This document shows positions 8,502 through 17,000 of a stretch of DNA of 64,000 nucleotides, one piece after another (position 1 is the stretch's first letter; every line of letters begins with the position of its first letter). The stretch comes from Sulfurospirillum cavolei (lineage in GTDB: Bacteria; Campylobacterota; Campylobacteria; Campylobacterales; Sulfurospirillaceae). The DNA is taken from the NCBI RefSeq assembly GCF_000813325.1, contig NZ_BBQE01000001.1, one strand, 5' to 3'. The notes under the pieces are model-generated. The model was not told the origin of the DNA. It saw nothing but the letters and a program-made list of their open reading frames with translations, and searched no databases. Made by a program: the position numbers and the translations under genes.

Positions 8502-9216
8502 AAAAGCGTAATGCGCGCTCTAAGTCTTCGGGGGTGTCGATACCGAAGCTTTGACTGTGCACTTTGACCATGGCGATTTTATAGCCGTGGTATAGGGCGC
8601 GTAGTTGCTCCAGTTTTTCGATATGCTCGATAGGTGCATAAGGAAGCGCACAAAAAGTTTCCAATGCCTCTTTGCGAAAGGCATAAATCCCTAAATGTCC
8701 GAAATATCCCTCAAAACCGCCTTCGCGGTCATAGGGAATCGCGCTTCTGGAAAAATAGATCGCTTGATCGTCGGCATCTAAAATGACCTTGACGAGATTG
8801 GGGTCTTTGACATGTGAAAGATCGATCGGTTTGCATGCGCTGGTGATCAATGCTTTGGTTTGTTCGGCACGTTGGATTACGCTTTGAACGACGCTTGCCT
8901 CGATAAACGGCTCATCCGCTTGCACGTTTACGATGATCTCGCCGGAAGGAAGGCTGAGTTTGGATGCGGCTTCGTTAATGCGATCCGTTCCGCTTTGATG
9001 CTCTGTTGAAGTTAAAATAGCCTTGAACCCGTAAGATTGGGCTAATGCCACAACTTCTGCCGTATCGGCGGCAATCGCAACATCGTCGAGATGTTCTACG
9101 CGTTTAGCGGTTGCGATCACCATCGGAATACCCTCAATTGGAGCTAAAATCTTACCGGGAAAGCGCGTCGATGCAAAACGCGCGGGGATAATAATCACTG
9201 TGCATCCTTTTGACAT
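8488..9216 (-). CDS. kdsB: 3-deoxy-manno-octulosonate cytidylyltransferase
   Basis: KdsB activates KDO with CTP to CMP-KDO for the lipopolysaccharide inner core. The 242-aa sequence opens with the nucleotidyltransferase motif IIIPARFASTRFPGK and contains NVQADEPFI and YFSRSAIPYDRE, all diagnostic. It is the last gene of the minus-strand operon and its 5' end overlaps thrC by 22 bp, pointing to translational coupling. The start codon lies inside an ACATGT word (9213-9218). The link with lpxK in the same operon makes a lipid A/LPS theme. Confidence 0.96.
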   Translation of the reverse strand: MSKGCTVIIIPARFASTRFPGKILAPIEGIPMVIATAKRVEHLDDVAIAADTAEVVALAQSYGFKAILTSTEHQSGTDRINEAASKLSLPSGEIIVNVQADEPFIEASVVQSVIQRAEQTKALITSACKPIDLSHVKDPNLVKVILDADDQAIYFSRSAIPYDREGGFEGYFGHLGIYAFRKEALETFCALPYAPIEHIEKLEQLRALYHGYKIAMVKVHSQSFGIDTPEDLERALRFFNRS

Positions 9217-10691
9217 GTAGCGTTTAAGAAATCAAAAATCTCTTCTTCGATGCGATCTTTTTCAACGACGCGATCGTGAATAATTGTTTCGTTGAAGAGG
9301 TTTTGAATGCAAGGCGGAATCGTGACATGTAAGGTTTGAGCGATGCCTTCTAATGCCTCTTTATCGTTGTATTTGAGCGTATCGTGTCGAAGAGCGTTAA
9401 GCATTGTGGGTGCAAATTTCGTCCATTCGGCGGTTGAGCATAGAACGCACGTAAGCGGTTTGGCTTTAAGCGTTTGATAGGCTTTGAGGCACGTTGCCGT
9501 GTGCGGATCGAGTATATAACCTTTATCGGTATAATGACGGATTTGCTCTTTGCCGAAATCGTCGTCGCAATACACCGCCGCAAAATCTTCTTGTAAAGCT
9601 AAAAGCTCTTGATGGTTTAGCGTATAGACTTTGTCTTCTTTGAGCGACTCCATCAGCTCTTTGGTACGCGTAGCTCCGAACTTGTCGAATAAAACGCGCT
9701 CGACGTTGGAGGAGATCAAAATATCCATCGCCGGAGAAGTGGTTTGCAACAAGCTTCGATGACGTAAGTCGTAAACGCCCGTCGTAATCAGGTCTGTTAA
9801 AATATTGTTGATATTGGAAGCGATCAGAATTTTTTCAATCGGCAATCCCATTTTTTTGGCATAGTAAGCTCCCAAAGCGTTTCCGAAATTCCCGCTTGGA
9901 ATAATCGTATAAAAAGGTTCTCCTAGCGTTGCTTTACGTTGTTTCAGTAATGCGATATAGGCGTAAATATGGTAAACGATCTGAAAGATAATTCGCCCGA
10001 AATTAACCGAATTGGCGGCACTAAGTTTCATCTGTTTTGCATGCAGAGCTTCTTTGAACGTAGGCGAAGCTAGCAGTGTTTTAAGTGCGTTTTGTGCATC
10101 GTCGAAGTTGCCGTGAATGCCGATGACTTTAAGGTTGCGACTTTTTTGCGTCGTCATTTGAAGACGTTGTACGTCGCTTGTTCCGCCGCTTGGATAAAGG
10201 CATGCGACGTGAATATTCGCTTTATCGGCAAAGGTATCTAATGTCGCAGGTCCCGTATCGCCGCTGGTTGCCGCTAAGATAAGGTACTGTTCGTTTCGCT
10301 GTTGCGCAAGATGGGAGAGAATATAACCGAAAGGTTGCAATGCCATGTCTTTAAAGGCACGCGTCGGTCCGTGGTAGAGCTCGTTCACGAAAAGGTCGTT
10401 TTCGATTTGCACGAGCGGCGTAGGTTCTTTCGCATCGTCAAACGCATCGTAAAGCGCGAGTGCTTCTTGGATCACTTTTTCTTCGATATCGATTTGAAAA
10501 AGCCGTAAAATATCGAACGTAATCTCTTTGTAGCTTTTATGAACGGCTTTTTCTAAAAAATCGGCATCGATTTTAGGGAGTGTTTCGGGTACGTAAAGTC
10601 CGCCGAAGCTTGCGCTCGGATTTAAAATGGCAAACGAAAACGGGACGTTTTGAGGTTTAATGCCGTCGTTTCCGCGAGTTTCGATAAACAT
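9195..10691 (-). CDS. thrC: Threonine synthase
   Basis: ThrC turns O-phosphohomoserine into threonine with pyridoxal phosphate. The 498-residue protein has the PLP lysine at about residue 114 in HGPTRAFKDMALQ, the phosphate-binding AATSGDTGPA motif and the long form found in Gram-negatives and yeast. It lies 16 bp after argB and overlaps kdsB at its 3' end. The grouping of threonine, arginine and envelope genes in one operon is typical of the compact gene order of these bacteria rather than a pathway. Confidence 0.96.
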   Translation of the reverse strand: MFIETRGNDGIKPQNVPFSFAILNPSASFGGLYVPETLPKIDADFLEKAVHKSYKEITFDILRLFQIDIEEKVIQEALALYDAFDDAKEPTPLVQIENDLFVNELYHGPTRAFKDMALQPFGYILSHLAQQRNEQYLILAATSGDTGPATLDTFADKANIHVACLYPSGGTSDVQRLQMTTQKSRNLKVIGIHGNFDDAQNALKTLLASPTFKEALHAKQMKLSAANSVNFGRIIFQIVYHIYAYIALLKQRKATLGEPFYTIIPSGNFGNALGAYYAKKMGLPIEKILIASNINNILTDLITTGVYDLRHRSLLQTTSPAMDILISSNVERVLFDKFGATRTKELMESLKEDKVYTLNHQELLALQEDFAAVYCDDDFGKEQIRHYTDKGYILDPHTATCLKAYQTLKAKPLTCVLCSTAEWTKFAPTMLNALRHDTLKYNDKEALEGIAQTLHVTIPPCIQNLFNETIIHDRVVEKDRIEEEIFDFLNATCQKDAQ

Positions 10692-10707
10692 GGAATTCCT
10701 TTAGCTC

Positions 10708-11559
10708 TTATTCTTTAATGATGGTGCCGATACCGTCTTTGGTAAAAAGCTCTAATAAAATCGAGTGTTCGATGCGTCCGTCGATGATATGTGCACATTC
10801 GACACCCGCACGAACGGTTTCCAAGCATGCATCAAGTTTGGGAATCATTCCTCCGCTGATCGTACCGTCTTTTTTGAGTTCTTTGATTTTGGCTTTATCT
10901 AAAACGGAAATCAGATTGCCTTCTTTATCGAGAACGCCCGGAGTATCGGTTAAGAAGATGATTTTTTTGGCTTTGAGCGCCACGGCGATTTTACTGGCGG
11001 CAAGATCGGCGTTGATGTTGTATCCGGGATGCTCGGGCGTATCGCCTGCGGCAATCGGCGCGATGACGGGAATAAATTTCTCTTCCATCAACTTTTTGAT
11101 AACTTTTTTATTGATATGCGTAATATCGCCGACCAAACCGTAGCGTCCTTCGCTTAAGGGTTTTGCACGCATAAAATTGGCGTCTTTTCCCGTGATGCCG
11201 ATGGCTTTTGCGCCGTTATGGTTCAAAAGCGTCGTAATCTCTTTATTGATGCTACCGCTTAAGACCATTTCGACGACTTCCATGACATGTTCGTCCGTGA
11301 CGCGAAGGCCGTCGACGAAACTGCTTTGTACGTCGAGTTTGTCCAAAAGCGCATTGATTTTTTTGCCGCCGCCGTGAACGATGATAGGTTTAATGCCGAC
11401 AAGGTAAAGCAGCACCAAGTCTTTGGCAAATTTTTCTTTGAGTTCGGGGTTGATTTGCGCTGCGCCGCCGTATTTGATTACGATGGTTTTTTTATTAAAA
11501 AGTTTAATATAAGGAAGCGCGTCCATTAAGATTTGTGCTTGATGAATTTTATGTTGCAC
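10708..11559 (-). CDS. argB: Acetylglutamate kinase
   Basis: ArgB phosphorylates N-acetylglutamate in arginine synthesis. Visible signatures are the amino-acid-kinase start VIKYGGAAQ, the substrate loop HGGGKKINALLDK and the C-terminal ATP-binding region with DTPGVLDKEGNLI and GGMIPKLDACLETVRAGV. The 283-aa length is normal. The N-terminal helix (MQHKIHQAQILMDALPYI) is the kind found in arginine-inhibited hexameric forms, so feedback inhibition is possible but not shown. It lies between lpxK and thrC in the minus operon. Confidence 0.96.
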   Translation of the reverse strand: MQHKIHQAQILMDALPYIKLFNKKTIVIKYGGAAQINPELKEKFAKDLVLLYLVGIKPIIVHGGGKKINALLDKLDVQSSFVDGLRVTDEHVMEVVEMVLSGSINKEITTLLNHNGAKAIGITGKDANFMRAKPLSEGRYGLVGDITHINKKVIKKLMEEKFIPVIAPIAAGDTPEHPGYNINADLAASKIAVALKAKKIIFLTDTPGVLDKEGNLISVLDKAKIKELKKDGTISGGMIPKLDACLETVRAGVECAHIIDGRIEHSILLELFTKDGIGTIIKE

Positions 11560-11597
11560 GTTCGTATCCTTCGGGGGACAATTTCAGAGGAATTATT

Positions 11598-12548
11598 TTA
11601 GCGTTTAGGAGCTAAAAGTGCGTTGATTTTTGTCAGCGTTTCGGGGAAGATGTCGATGTCGAGTTTTAAAATAGAAAGCGGCAGATCAAACGTTGCCATT
11701 TTAACGGCGTCTTTTTGCGTCGTGAGTATCGAAGTCGCTTGATGCTCGAGCATTAGCGTTTCAAGCTCTTTTTCCGTATACATGTAATGATCGGGGAAGG
11801 CGACTTTACCGATCACGTTATCGGGAAGATAAGCGTCTAAGCGGCTCGGTTTGGAAATGGCGGTGACCAGTAGCATTTTGTGCGTCGGCGCAACGACCTC
11901 GACTCGACGGAAAAAATCAACGCCTTCGGTAATAATCAGATCGGCTTTTTGGTATAAAAAGCGAGGTTCTCGATACGGACCGCTCGGAAGGCAAAATGAA
12001 TTGATCGGCTCGGGATTGGGTTTCATTAGAATATCGATTTTAGCGATATGGCTTTTAGAAAAACCGTCGTCCAAAAAGATGAGTTTTGCCCCTTTTTTCT
12101 TGGCAAGGCGAATCGCATCGACGCGGTCTTCGCTGACGATGACGGTAGATTCGGGCAAGGCTTTGGCGTACAACATCGCTTCATCGCCGCTTGCCATCGC
12201 ATCGCACATCATTTGTCCGCGATCGCTGACGACAAGCATACCGTGCGATTTTCTTCCGTATCCTCGTAAAATGACGGCAACGTTGTCATACTGTTGCGCC
12301 AACGTAATGCAAAAAGGCGTTTTTCCGTTACCTCCGAGGGTTAAATTACCGACGCTGACAATCGGAATTCCAAAGCTCAGCCGTTTCTTTTTTCCTCGAT
12401 AACGTTTAAAAAGGGTGATTGCACAATAAAGAAAGCTGATCGGTAAGAGAGCATACGAAAGGAGTTTGTGACTCAACGTATGAGGGTAGAAGAGATACTC
12501 TTCTACCCATAAAACGAATTTTGGGTTTTTAAACACGGTTTTTAGCAA
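11598..12548 (-). CDS. lpxK: Tetraacyldisaccharide 4'-kinase
   Basis: LpxK adds the 4'-phosphate to the lipid A precursor at the inner membrane. The P-loop SVGNLTLGGNGKTPF (about residues 66-80) is the LpxK form of Walker A, preceded by a hydrophobic anchor (LLSYALLPISFLYCAITLF). LDDGFSKSHIAKIDIL carries the conserved DDGFQ-like acidic pair. The length is 316 aa. The first 20 bases overlap the end of the DegT-like gene, so the two are likely translated together. Confidence 0.95.
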   Translation of the reverse strand: MLKTVFKNPKFVLWVEEYLFYPHTLSHKLLSYALLPISFLYCAITLFKRYRGKKKRLSFGIPIVSVGNLTLGGNGKTPFCITLAQQYDNVAVILRGYGRKSHGMLVVSDRGQMMCDAMASGDEAMLYAKALPESTVIVSEDRVDAIRLAKKKGAKLIFLDDGFSKSHIAKIDILMKPNPEPINSFCLPSGPYREPRFLYQKADLIITEGVDFFRRVEVVAPTHKMLLVTAISKPSRLDAYLPDNVIGKVAFPDHYMYTEKELETLMLEHQATSILTTQKDAVKMATFDLPLSILKLDIDIFPETLTKINALLAPKR

Positions 12549-13662
12549 TTTCTTTGATCTGTTCGCACACGTGTAAAACCTCTTTATCGCTGAGGCTCGA
12601 ATAAATCGGCAAAGAGAGAATTTGCTGATAGTTGCTGAGGGCTTTTGGAAAATCGTTAACCCGTAAGTTGTATTTGTGTTTGTAGTAGCTTAGAAGGTGT
12701 AGGGGAATAAAATGAAGTCCCGTGTAAATACCTTTATCTTTCAGTTCACGAGCAAAATTATCGCGATTCTTATCGATTTTAATAATATATTGCGTGTAAA
12801 CATGATCGCGTTTTTTGATCGGAGTGCTGACGTGCGGGCACGAAGCGAGTTCACGGTTGTAAATATCGGCGATTTCCATTCTTCGTTCGATAAAATCGTC
12901 GTTTTTTTCCAATTGTCCGATCGCAAAAGCGGCATTAAGCTCGTTGAGATCGTATTTGAGTCCGATATCGACGACGTCGTACACGTAACCGATGTTGCCG
13001 AATTTATCCCAGCCTTCGCTGACGATCGCATGGTTACGCAAAAGACGTGCGCGACGGCTTAACTCTTCGTCTTTGGTCGTCATAATGCCCGCGCTGGAGA
13101 CGGAGTAATTGGATTGCGGATTGAAGCGAAAAACGGTAATATCGGCTTCAAGCGAGCCTATTTTTTTCTTCTCGTACGTCGCACCGAGTGCCGCGGTTGC
13201 ATCTTCGACGATTTTAATATCGTAATGGCGCGCCAATTCGTAAATGCGATTCATATCGGCAGGTTGACCCGCGATATGGCTAATAAACGCACCTTTGAGT
13301 TTTTTAGCTTTGTTGTTTTTAAGCACGCTTTCGAGCTGATCGACGTCGATGTTAAAATCGTCTTTATCGATATCGACAAAAATCGGCTCGGCGTCAAAAT
13401 GACGTACGACTTCGGCTACGGAAGGAAAAGCGTTTACCGAACAGATGATTTTATCGCCGCGTTTGAGATCCAACGCACACATCGCAAGATGCATTGCCGC
13501 CGTACCGTTTACGGTTGAAATCGCATCGCCGCAATCGATGTACTTGATAAATTCTTTTTCAAGCGTTTCGACTTTATTGGCTTTTTCCAAATCCAAGACT
13601 TCGTTGATTAAGGAACGCTCGCGTTGATCGATATAAGGCTTGTAAAACGGTATTTCTTTCAT
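12529..13662 (-). CDS. DegT/DnrJ/EryC1-family protein lacking the PLP lysine
   Basis: The 377-residue sequence aligns along its length with fold-type I sugar aminotransferases: VNGTAAMHLAM, HIAGQPADMNRI, IVEDATAALGATY and the C-terminal ELNAAFAIGQLEK are all in place. At the position of the catalytic lysine (normally SFHPxKNITTGEGG), the sequence reads RFNPQSNYSVSSAG, with serine at residue 184 (codon at 13111-13113) and asparagine in place of the histidine. It therefore should not form the internal aldimine. Related proteins with a replaced lysine include the dehydratase ColD, which uses histidine. The gene is intact and in the middle of an operon between nadE and lpxK, so it is probably functional in some other way. 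Substrate unknown. Confidence 0.85.
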   Translation of the reverse strand: MKEIPFYKPYIDQRERSLINEVLDLEKANKVETLEKEFIKYIDCGDAISTVNGTAAMHLAMCALDLKRGDKIICSVNAFPSVAEVVRHFDAEPIFVDIDKDDFNIDVDQLESVLKNNKAKKLKGAFISHIAGQPADMNRIYELARHYDIKIVEDATAALGATYEKKKIGSLEADITVFRFNPQSNYSVSSAGIMTTKDEELSRRARLLRNHAIVSEGWDKFGNIGYVYDVVDIGLKYDLNELNAAFAIGQLEKNDDFIERRMEIADIYNRELASCPHVSTPIKKRDHVYTQYIIKIDKNRDNFARELKDKGIYTGLHFIPLHLLSYYKHKYNLRVNDFPKALSNYQQILSLPIYSSLSDKEVLHVCEQIKEIAKNRV

Positions 13663-13671
13663 AATAGTCCT

Positions 13672-14439
13672 TTATTTGACGCTATGTAAATCAGCGATAG
13701 TGGGAAGTTTACCTTTGAAACGATTGTTTTCGATACGATTCAGGGTCATTTCGACCAGTTCACGTTCGAAACCGAGCGCAATGAGAGCATTTTTATCTTT
13801 GTTTTCTTCGATATGGGCAAAGAGGACTTTGTCGATTTGAGCGTAGGTAAACCCGAACTCGCCTTCGTCGCTTTGGTCTTCCCATAAATCGGCGGAAGGG
13901 GCTTTGTTTAAGATAGAATCGGGGACGCCTAAATAACGTGCCAGTTCAAAAATTTCCGTTTTATAAAGGTTCCCGATGGGATTGATCGCGCACGCTAAAT
14001 CGCCGAAAATCGTACCGTAGCCTAACAGAATTTCGCTTTTATTGCCCGTGCCTAAAACCAGTGCGTTTTCACGTGCGGAAATATCGTATAAAACGGACAT
14101 ACGCATACGCGCACTAAAATTTCCGATACGAAGTTTTGAAGCGTCGGAGTGATGGCTGAAGTAGAGATCGACCAAGGATCCTACGGGGATTTTTTCATAG
14201 CGAATGCCGAATTTTTCGCATAATTCGCTTGCATGTTCTACGCTAGCGTTACTGGAGGTCGAAGCCGGAAGCATCAGTCCCAAAAGATTGTTTTGAAACG
14301 CTTGACGTGCTAAAAGAGCTACCACGGCAGAGTCTACGCCGCCGCTAATGCCTAAAACGACTTTGGAAAATCCCGCTTTGGCGACTTCGTCTTTCAAAAA
14401 TTGAACCAAGTAAGCTTCGATTTTTTCATATTTGTTCAT
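13672..14439 (-). CDS. nadE: NH3-dependent NAD+ synthetase
   Basis: NadE amidates nicotinic acid adenine dinucleotide. The PP-loop SGGVDSAVVALL is near the N-terminus and there is no glutaminase domain, so ammonia is the nitrogen donor. The frame is open further upstream to 14505, but the start at 14439 (MNKYEKIEAYLVQ) is chosen because AAAGG lies seven bases before it and the family begins here; this gives 255 aa. It is the first gene of the six-gene minus operon and is divergent from the metallo-hydrolase gene. Confidence 0.95.
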   Translation of the reverse strand: MNKYEKIEAYLVQFLKDEVAKAGFSKVVLGISGGVDSAVVALLARQAFQNNLLGLMLPASTSSNASVEHASELCEKFGIRYEKIPVGSLVDLYFSHHSDASKLRIGNFSARMRMSVLYDISARENALVLGTGNKSEILLGYGTIFGDLACAINPIGNLYKTEIFELARYLGVPDSILNKAPSADLWEDQSDEGEFGFTYAQIDKVLFAHIEENKDKNALIALGFERELVEMTLNRIENNRFKGKLPTIADLHSVK

Positions 14440-14652
14440 ACTACGACCTTTACAAAATGTGAGCAACGACTCTAAACGTTTTTGCGGAACTCTTTGTCTT
14501 TGCATAGCGGCTTAGACTTACATGTAAGCGCGCATGCCTAAGTCGACTAATTATACACAAGATAAAATTAATGCATTCTTTTAAGCTTCAAAAGAAATCC
14601 AAGAAGAGTTATGTTACACTTTTTAAAAATTGCCCTCTTTGAAGGATCGATG

Positions 14653-15246
14653 ATGGAAATAATGCATCGCGCATGCGGCGCGTACGGAACGAATTGCTAT
14701 ATCGTCAAAATAGACGGTAAAGAACTGATTATCGATCCGGGTGTCGACGCGTTTGCTTGGGTGGAGCGTAACGTAGCGCATCCGGTCGCAATTTTAAATA
14801 CGCACGGTCATTTTGATCATGTCTGGAGCAACGCCGCATTGGTTAAACGATTTGCCGTTCCGATTTATGCGCCTAAAGACGATTGCTTTATGCTCGAAAA
14901 CGATCCTTTTTTACAAGGAACGCCTTCATCAAAAGCCGACGTGGAAGTCGTGGGAAACCAAAGCTTTACGATAGAGGGTATCGACGTCACGTTTTTGCAT
15001 TATCCGGGACATACGCCCGGATGTAGTATGATTCGTATTGCCGATAAACTTTTTAGCGGGGATTTTATTTTTCGCCGATCGATCGGTCGGTACGATTTTC
15101 CTTACAGCGACGCTTCACAAATGCGACGTAGTTTAGAGCAGTTTTTAACGCTTCAAGACGATTGGGAAATCTTTCCCGGACACGGCGAAAAGACCGGCGT
15201 TAAAGAGGAACAGAAGAACATACCGTATTGGCTAGAGTATTTTTAA
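14653..15246 (+). CDS. Metallo-beta-lactamase-fold hydrolase (glyoxalase II-like)
   Basis: The metal motif THGHFDH (HxHxDH), a later histidine in LHYPGHTPG, the aspartate in FSGDFIFRR and the final histidine in FPGHGEKT form the complete dinuclear metal site of the glyoxalase II-like subgroup. The length of about 197 aa matches the short YcbL-type hydrolases, which lack the C-terminal glutathione-binding domain. The frame is open from 14611, but AAGGA at 14642-14646 best supports ATG 14653 (14650 is also possible). Convergent with the next gene, overlapping by 4 bp. Substrate is unknown. Confidence 0.85.
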   Translation: MEIMHRACGAYGTNCYIVKIDGKELIIDPGVDAFAWVERNVAHPVAILNTHGHFDHVWSNAALVKRFAVPIYAPKDDCFMLENDPFLQGTPSSKADVEVVGNQSFTIEGIDVTFLHYPGHTPGCSMIRIADKLFSGDFIFRRSIGRYDFPYSDASQMRRSLEQFLTLQDDWEIFPGHGEKTGVKEEQKNIPYWLEYF

Positions 15247-15794
15247 GCAAACTCTTTGGCGAGATTGGCTTGTAAATCGTCTAATTTCGTTTCTAAAATA
15301 TGGTGTTCGAGTAAAACGGCTTGAAAAACGCCTTCAAACACTTTGATTTCGTTGATGATACCGACGACTTTGACTTCGCGTTTACGCGCTTCTTCAAACC
15401 GTCCTTTGGCTTCAAAGGAGATAATATCGCCGACGCGCGCAGGCGCAAAAAATTTCGAGCGGCATCCGATCACGACCAGATTGGCTTCATTGATAGCCGC
15501 AACGGCGGCATACTCCGCCGCACCGAAAATAAAACCGTTATGCACCAATCCTAAATCGTCTACCGCCATTTCGTAGGTGGTTTGAAAGACGACTTTAGCA
15601 TTGTTCTTTGAAAGAGCGCTTAATGAGCCCACGTAGGCGTTCTTGATTTTTTGATGGGTTTTAAGTCCTTCGTGAAAGTCGGTTACGTTTTCGTCGAGCA
15701 TCGCCTCATCGGCACTCTCTTCGGATAATGCCTCGTCGTATGCCGCCGTATTTTCGATCATCTCTTTGACGAGTCCTAACTTATTTTTGCCCAT
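15243..15794 (-). CDS. Hotdog-fold thioesterase-like protein
   Basis: Residues 60-170 look like a hotdog fold: the MAVDDLGLVHNGFIFGAAEYAAVAA stretch (central helix with the asparagine-containing loop) and the beta strand RSKFFAPARVGDIISFEAKG are typical of PaaI/FapR-like acyl-CoA thioesterases. The first 60 residues are acidic and charged, with no recognisable domain. It is a conserved Campylobacterota protein; the acyl substrate is unknown. It is a single minus-strand gene, 41 bp downstream of the cmoB start-side neighbour and possibly in the same transcript as cmoB. Confidence 0.65.
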   Translation of the reverse strand: MGKNKLGLVKEMIENTAAYDEALSEESADEAMLDENVTDFHEGLKTHQKIKNAYVGSLSALSKNNAKVVFQTTYEMAVDDLGLVHNGFIFGAAEYAAVAAINEANLVVIGCRSKFFAPARVGDIISFEAKGRFEEARKREVKVVGIINEIKVFEGVFQAVLLEHHILETKLDDLQANLAKEFA

Positions 15795-15835
15795 CTAGCA
15801 TCCTTGCTCTAAAATATGAAAAACAAATCGGCGTT

Positions 15836-16738
15836 TTAGCGTTTTGCTTTAACGTAAACGCGTTTTGGAGCAGGATAGCCCTCTATCGTTCGACTCGGGT
15901 CTTTCGGGTCTAAAAACTGTTCTAAACTCTCGCCGAAAATCCATTCGGTTTTACGTTGTTCGTTCGTATTGGTAACTTTGATTTCCAAGACTTCCGCGTC
16001 TTTAAATTTAGCGCGTTCCAGCCAATTGAAAAGGGCCTGAACCGTCGGAACGAAATAGACGTTAGGGATTTTAGAATAGGTCTGTGCGGGGCAAAGTGCA
16101 ACGGGACTCTCTCCTTCGATCATAAAGGTATCCAAGAAGAGTTCGCCTCCTTGATTTAAGCCTTGATAGAGTGCTTTGAGGGTTTGAATCGGATCGCTTC
16201 GGTGGTACAAAACTCCTAAACAAAAAAGCGTATCGAAACGGTGTTCGTACAGGGGAAGGTGCTCGACGCCGAGCATTTCGTAGACGATGTCGCTTTGAAC
16301 AAAATGATTGATAAAGTCAAATTGGGTTTTGTACAAAGCGGAGGGGTCGAATCCGACCAATTTTTTAGGCTTTTGCGTCAACATGCGAAAAAGGTAATAG
16401 CCGTTGTTACAACCGATGTCGCCGACGATTTTATCCGACAAATCGAAATGAGGCTCTAAAAGGTTGTATTTGATAAAACTTTGCCATTCGGTATCGATGA
16501 AGGTATCGAAGAGTCGAAACGGTCCTTTTCGCCACGGCATCAGTTTTTGAGCGCACTCGTGAACGAGGTTTCGTACTGCTGAAGAAACGGAAGCGTCATC
16601 GACGTGAATACAGTCTTCAAGCGTTACATGTAGGTTTTTAAACTGCGGAAGCGAAGAAAGAGCTTCTCGCATCGGCTTAATATCCTTCCACTCAAGCCAA
16701 GCGAGGCGCTCTTGGCGAATCGTATCTAAAGAAGACAT
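15836..16738 (-). CDS. cmoB: tRNA U34 carboxymethyltransferase
   Basis: CmoB transfers a carboxymethyl group from carboxy-SAM to 5-hydroxyuridine at the tRNA wobble position. The N-terminal part with MPWRKGPFRLFDTFIDTEWQS and the SAM-type motif VGDIGCNNGYYLFRM followed by LVGFDPS are diagnostic; the C-terminus has RTIEGYPAPKRVY. The length of 300 aa is slightly short of the 323 in Escherichia coli, as in relatives. No cmoA is seen in this window. The start codon overlaps the stop of the upstream lipoprotein gene by one base. Confidence 0.95.
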   Translation of the reverse strand: MSSLDTIRQERLAWLEWKDIKPMREALSSLPQFKNLHVTLEDCIHVDDASVSSAVRNLVHECAQKLMPWRKGPFRLFDTFIDTEWQSFIKYNLLEPHFDLSDKIVGDIGCNNGYYLFRMLTQKPKKLVGFDPSALYKTQFDFINHFVQSDIVYEMLGVEHLPLYEHRFDTLFCLGVLYHRSDPIQTLKALYQGLNQGGELFLDTFMIEGESPVALCPAQTYSKIPNVYFVPTVQALFNWLERAKFKDAEVLEIKVTNTNEQRKTEWIFGESLEQFLDPKDPSRTIEGYPAPKRVYVKAKR

Positions 16739-16956
16739 TATTCAAAAAGGCTTTTGGTTTTATCGACGCCTTTACCTACGCCGTCGGTGACGGTTTTATA
16801 ATCCACGATATTTTCGTCGCACGTTTTGTGATAGACGCCCATCGAATCGTAGTATTCCTTGCAATCGTTATAGTACCTTCCCGATACGCCGCGATCGTTA
16901 AAATAGAGGCATCCTTGAAAAATAAAAAGAGGTAAAAGGATTAATATTGTTTTCAT
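16738..16956 (-). CDS. Small predicted lipoprotein, 72 aa
   Basis: The product starts with a lipoprotein signal peptide (MKTILILLPLFIFQGC) whose lipobox FQGC puts the lipidated cysteine at residue 15. The mature part is short, polar and has two more cysteines (DCKEYYD and KTCDEN), which could form a disulfide. I recognise no family. Its TAA overlaps the cmoB ATG by one base, so the two are cotranscribed and probably coupled, although no functional link is evident. Confidence 0.75.
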   Translation of the reverse strand: MKTILILLPLFIFQGCLYFNDRGVSGRYYNDCKEYYDSMGVYHKTCDENIVDYKTVTDGVGKGVDKTKSLFE

Positions 16957-17000
16957 AGCGGGTATAATACCATTCGACGATTAATTTTTCAAGGGTCAGT

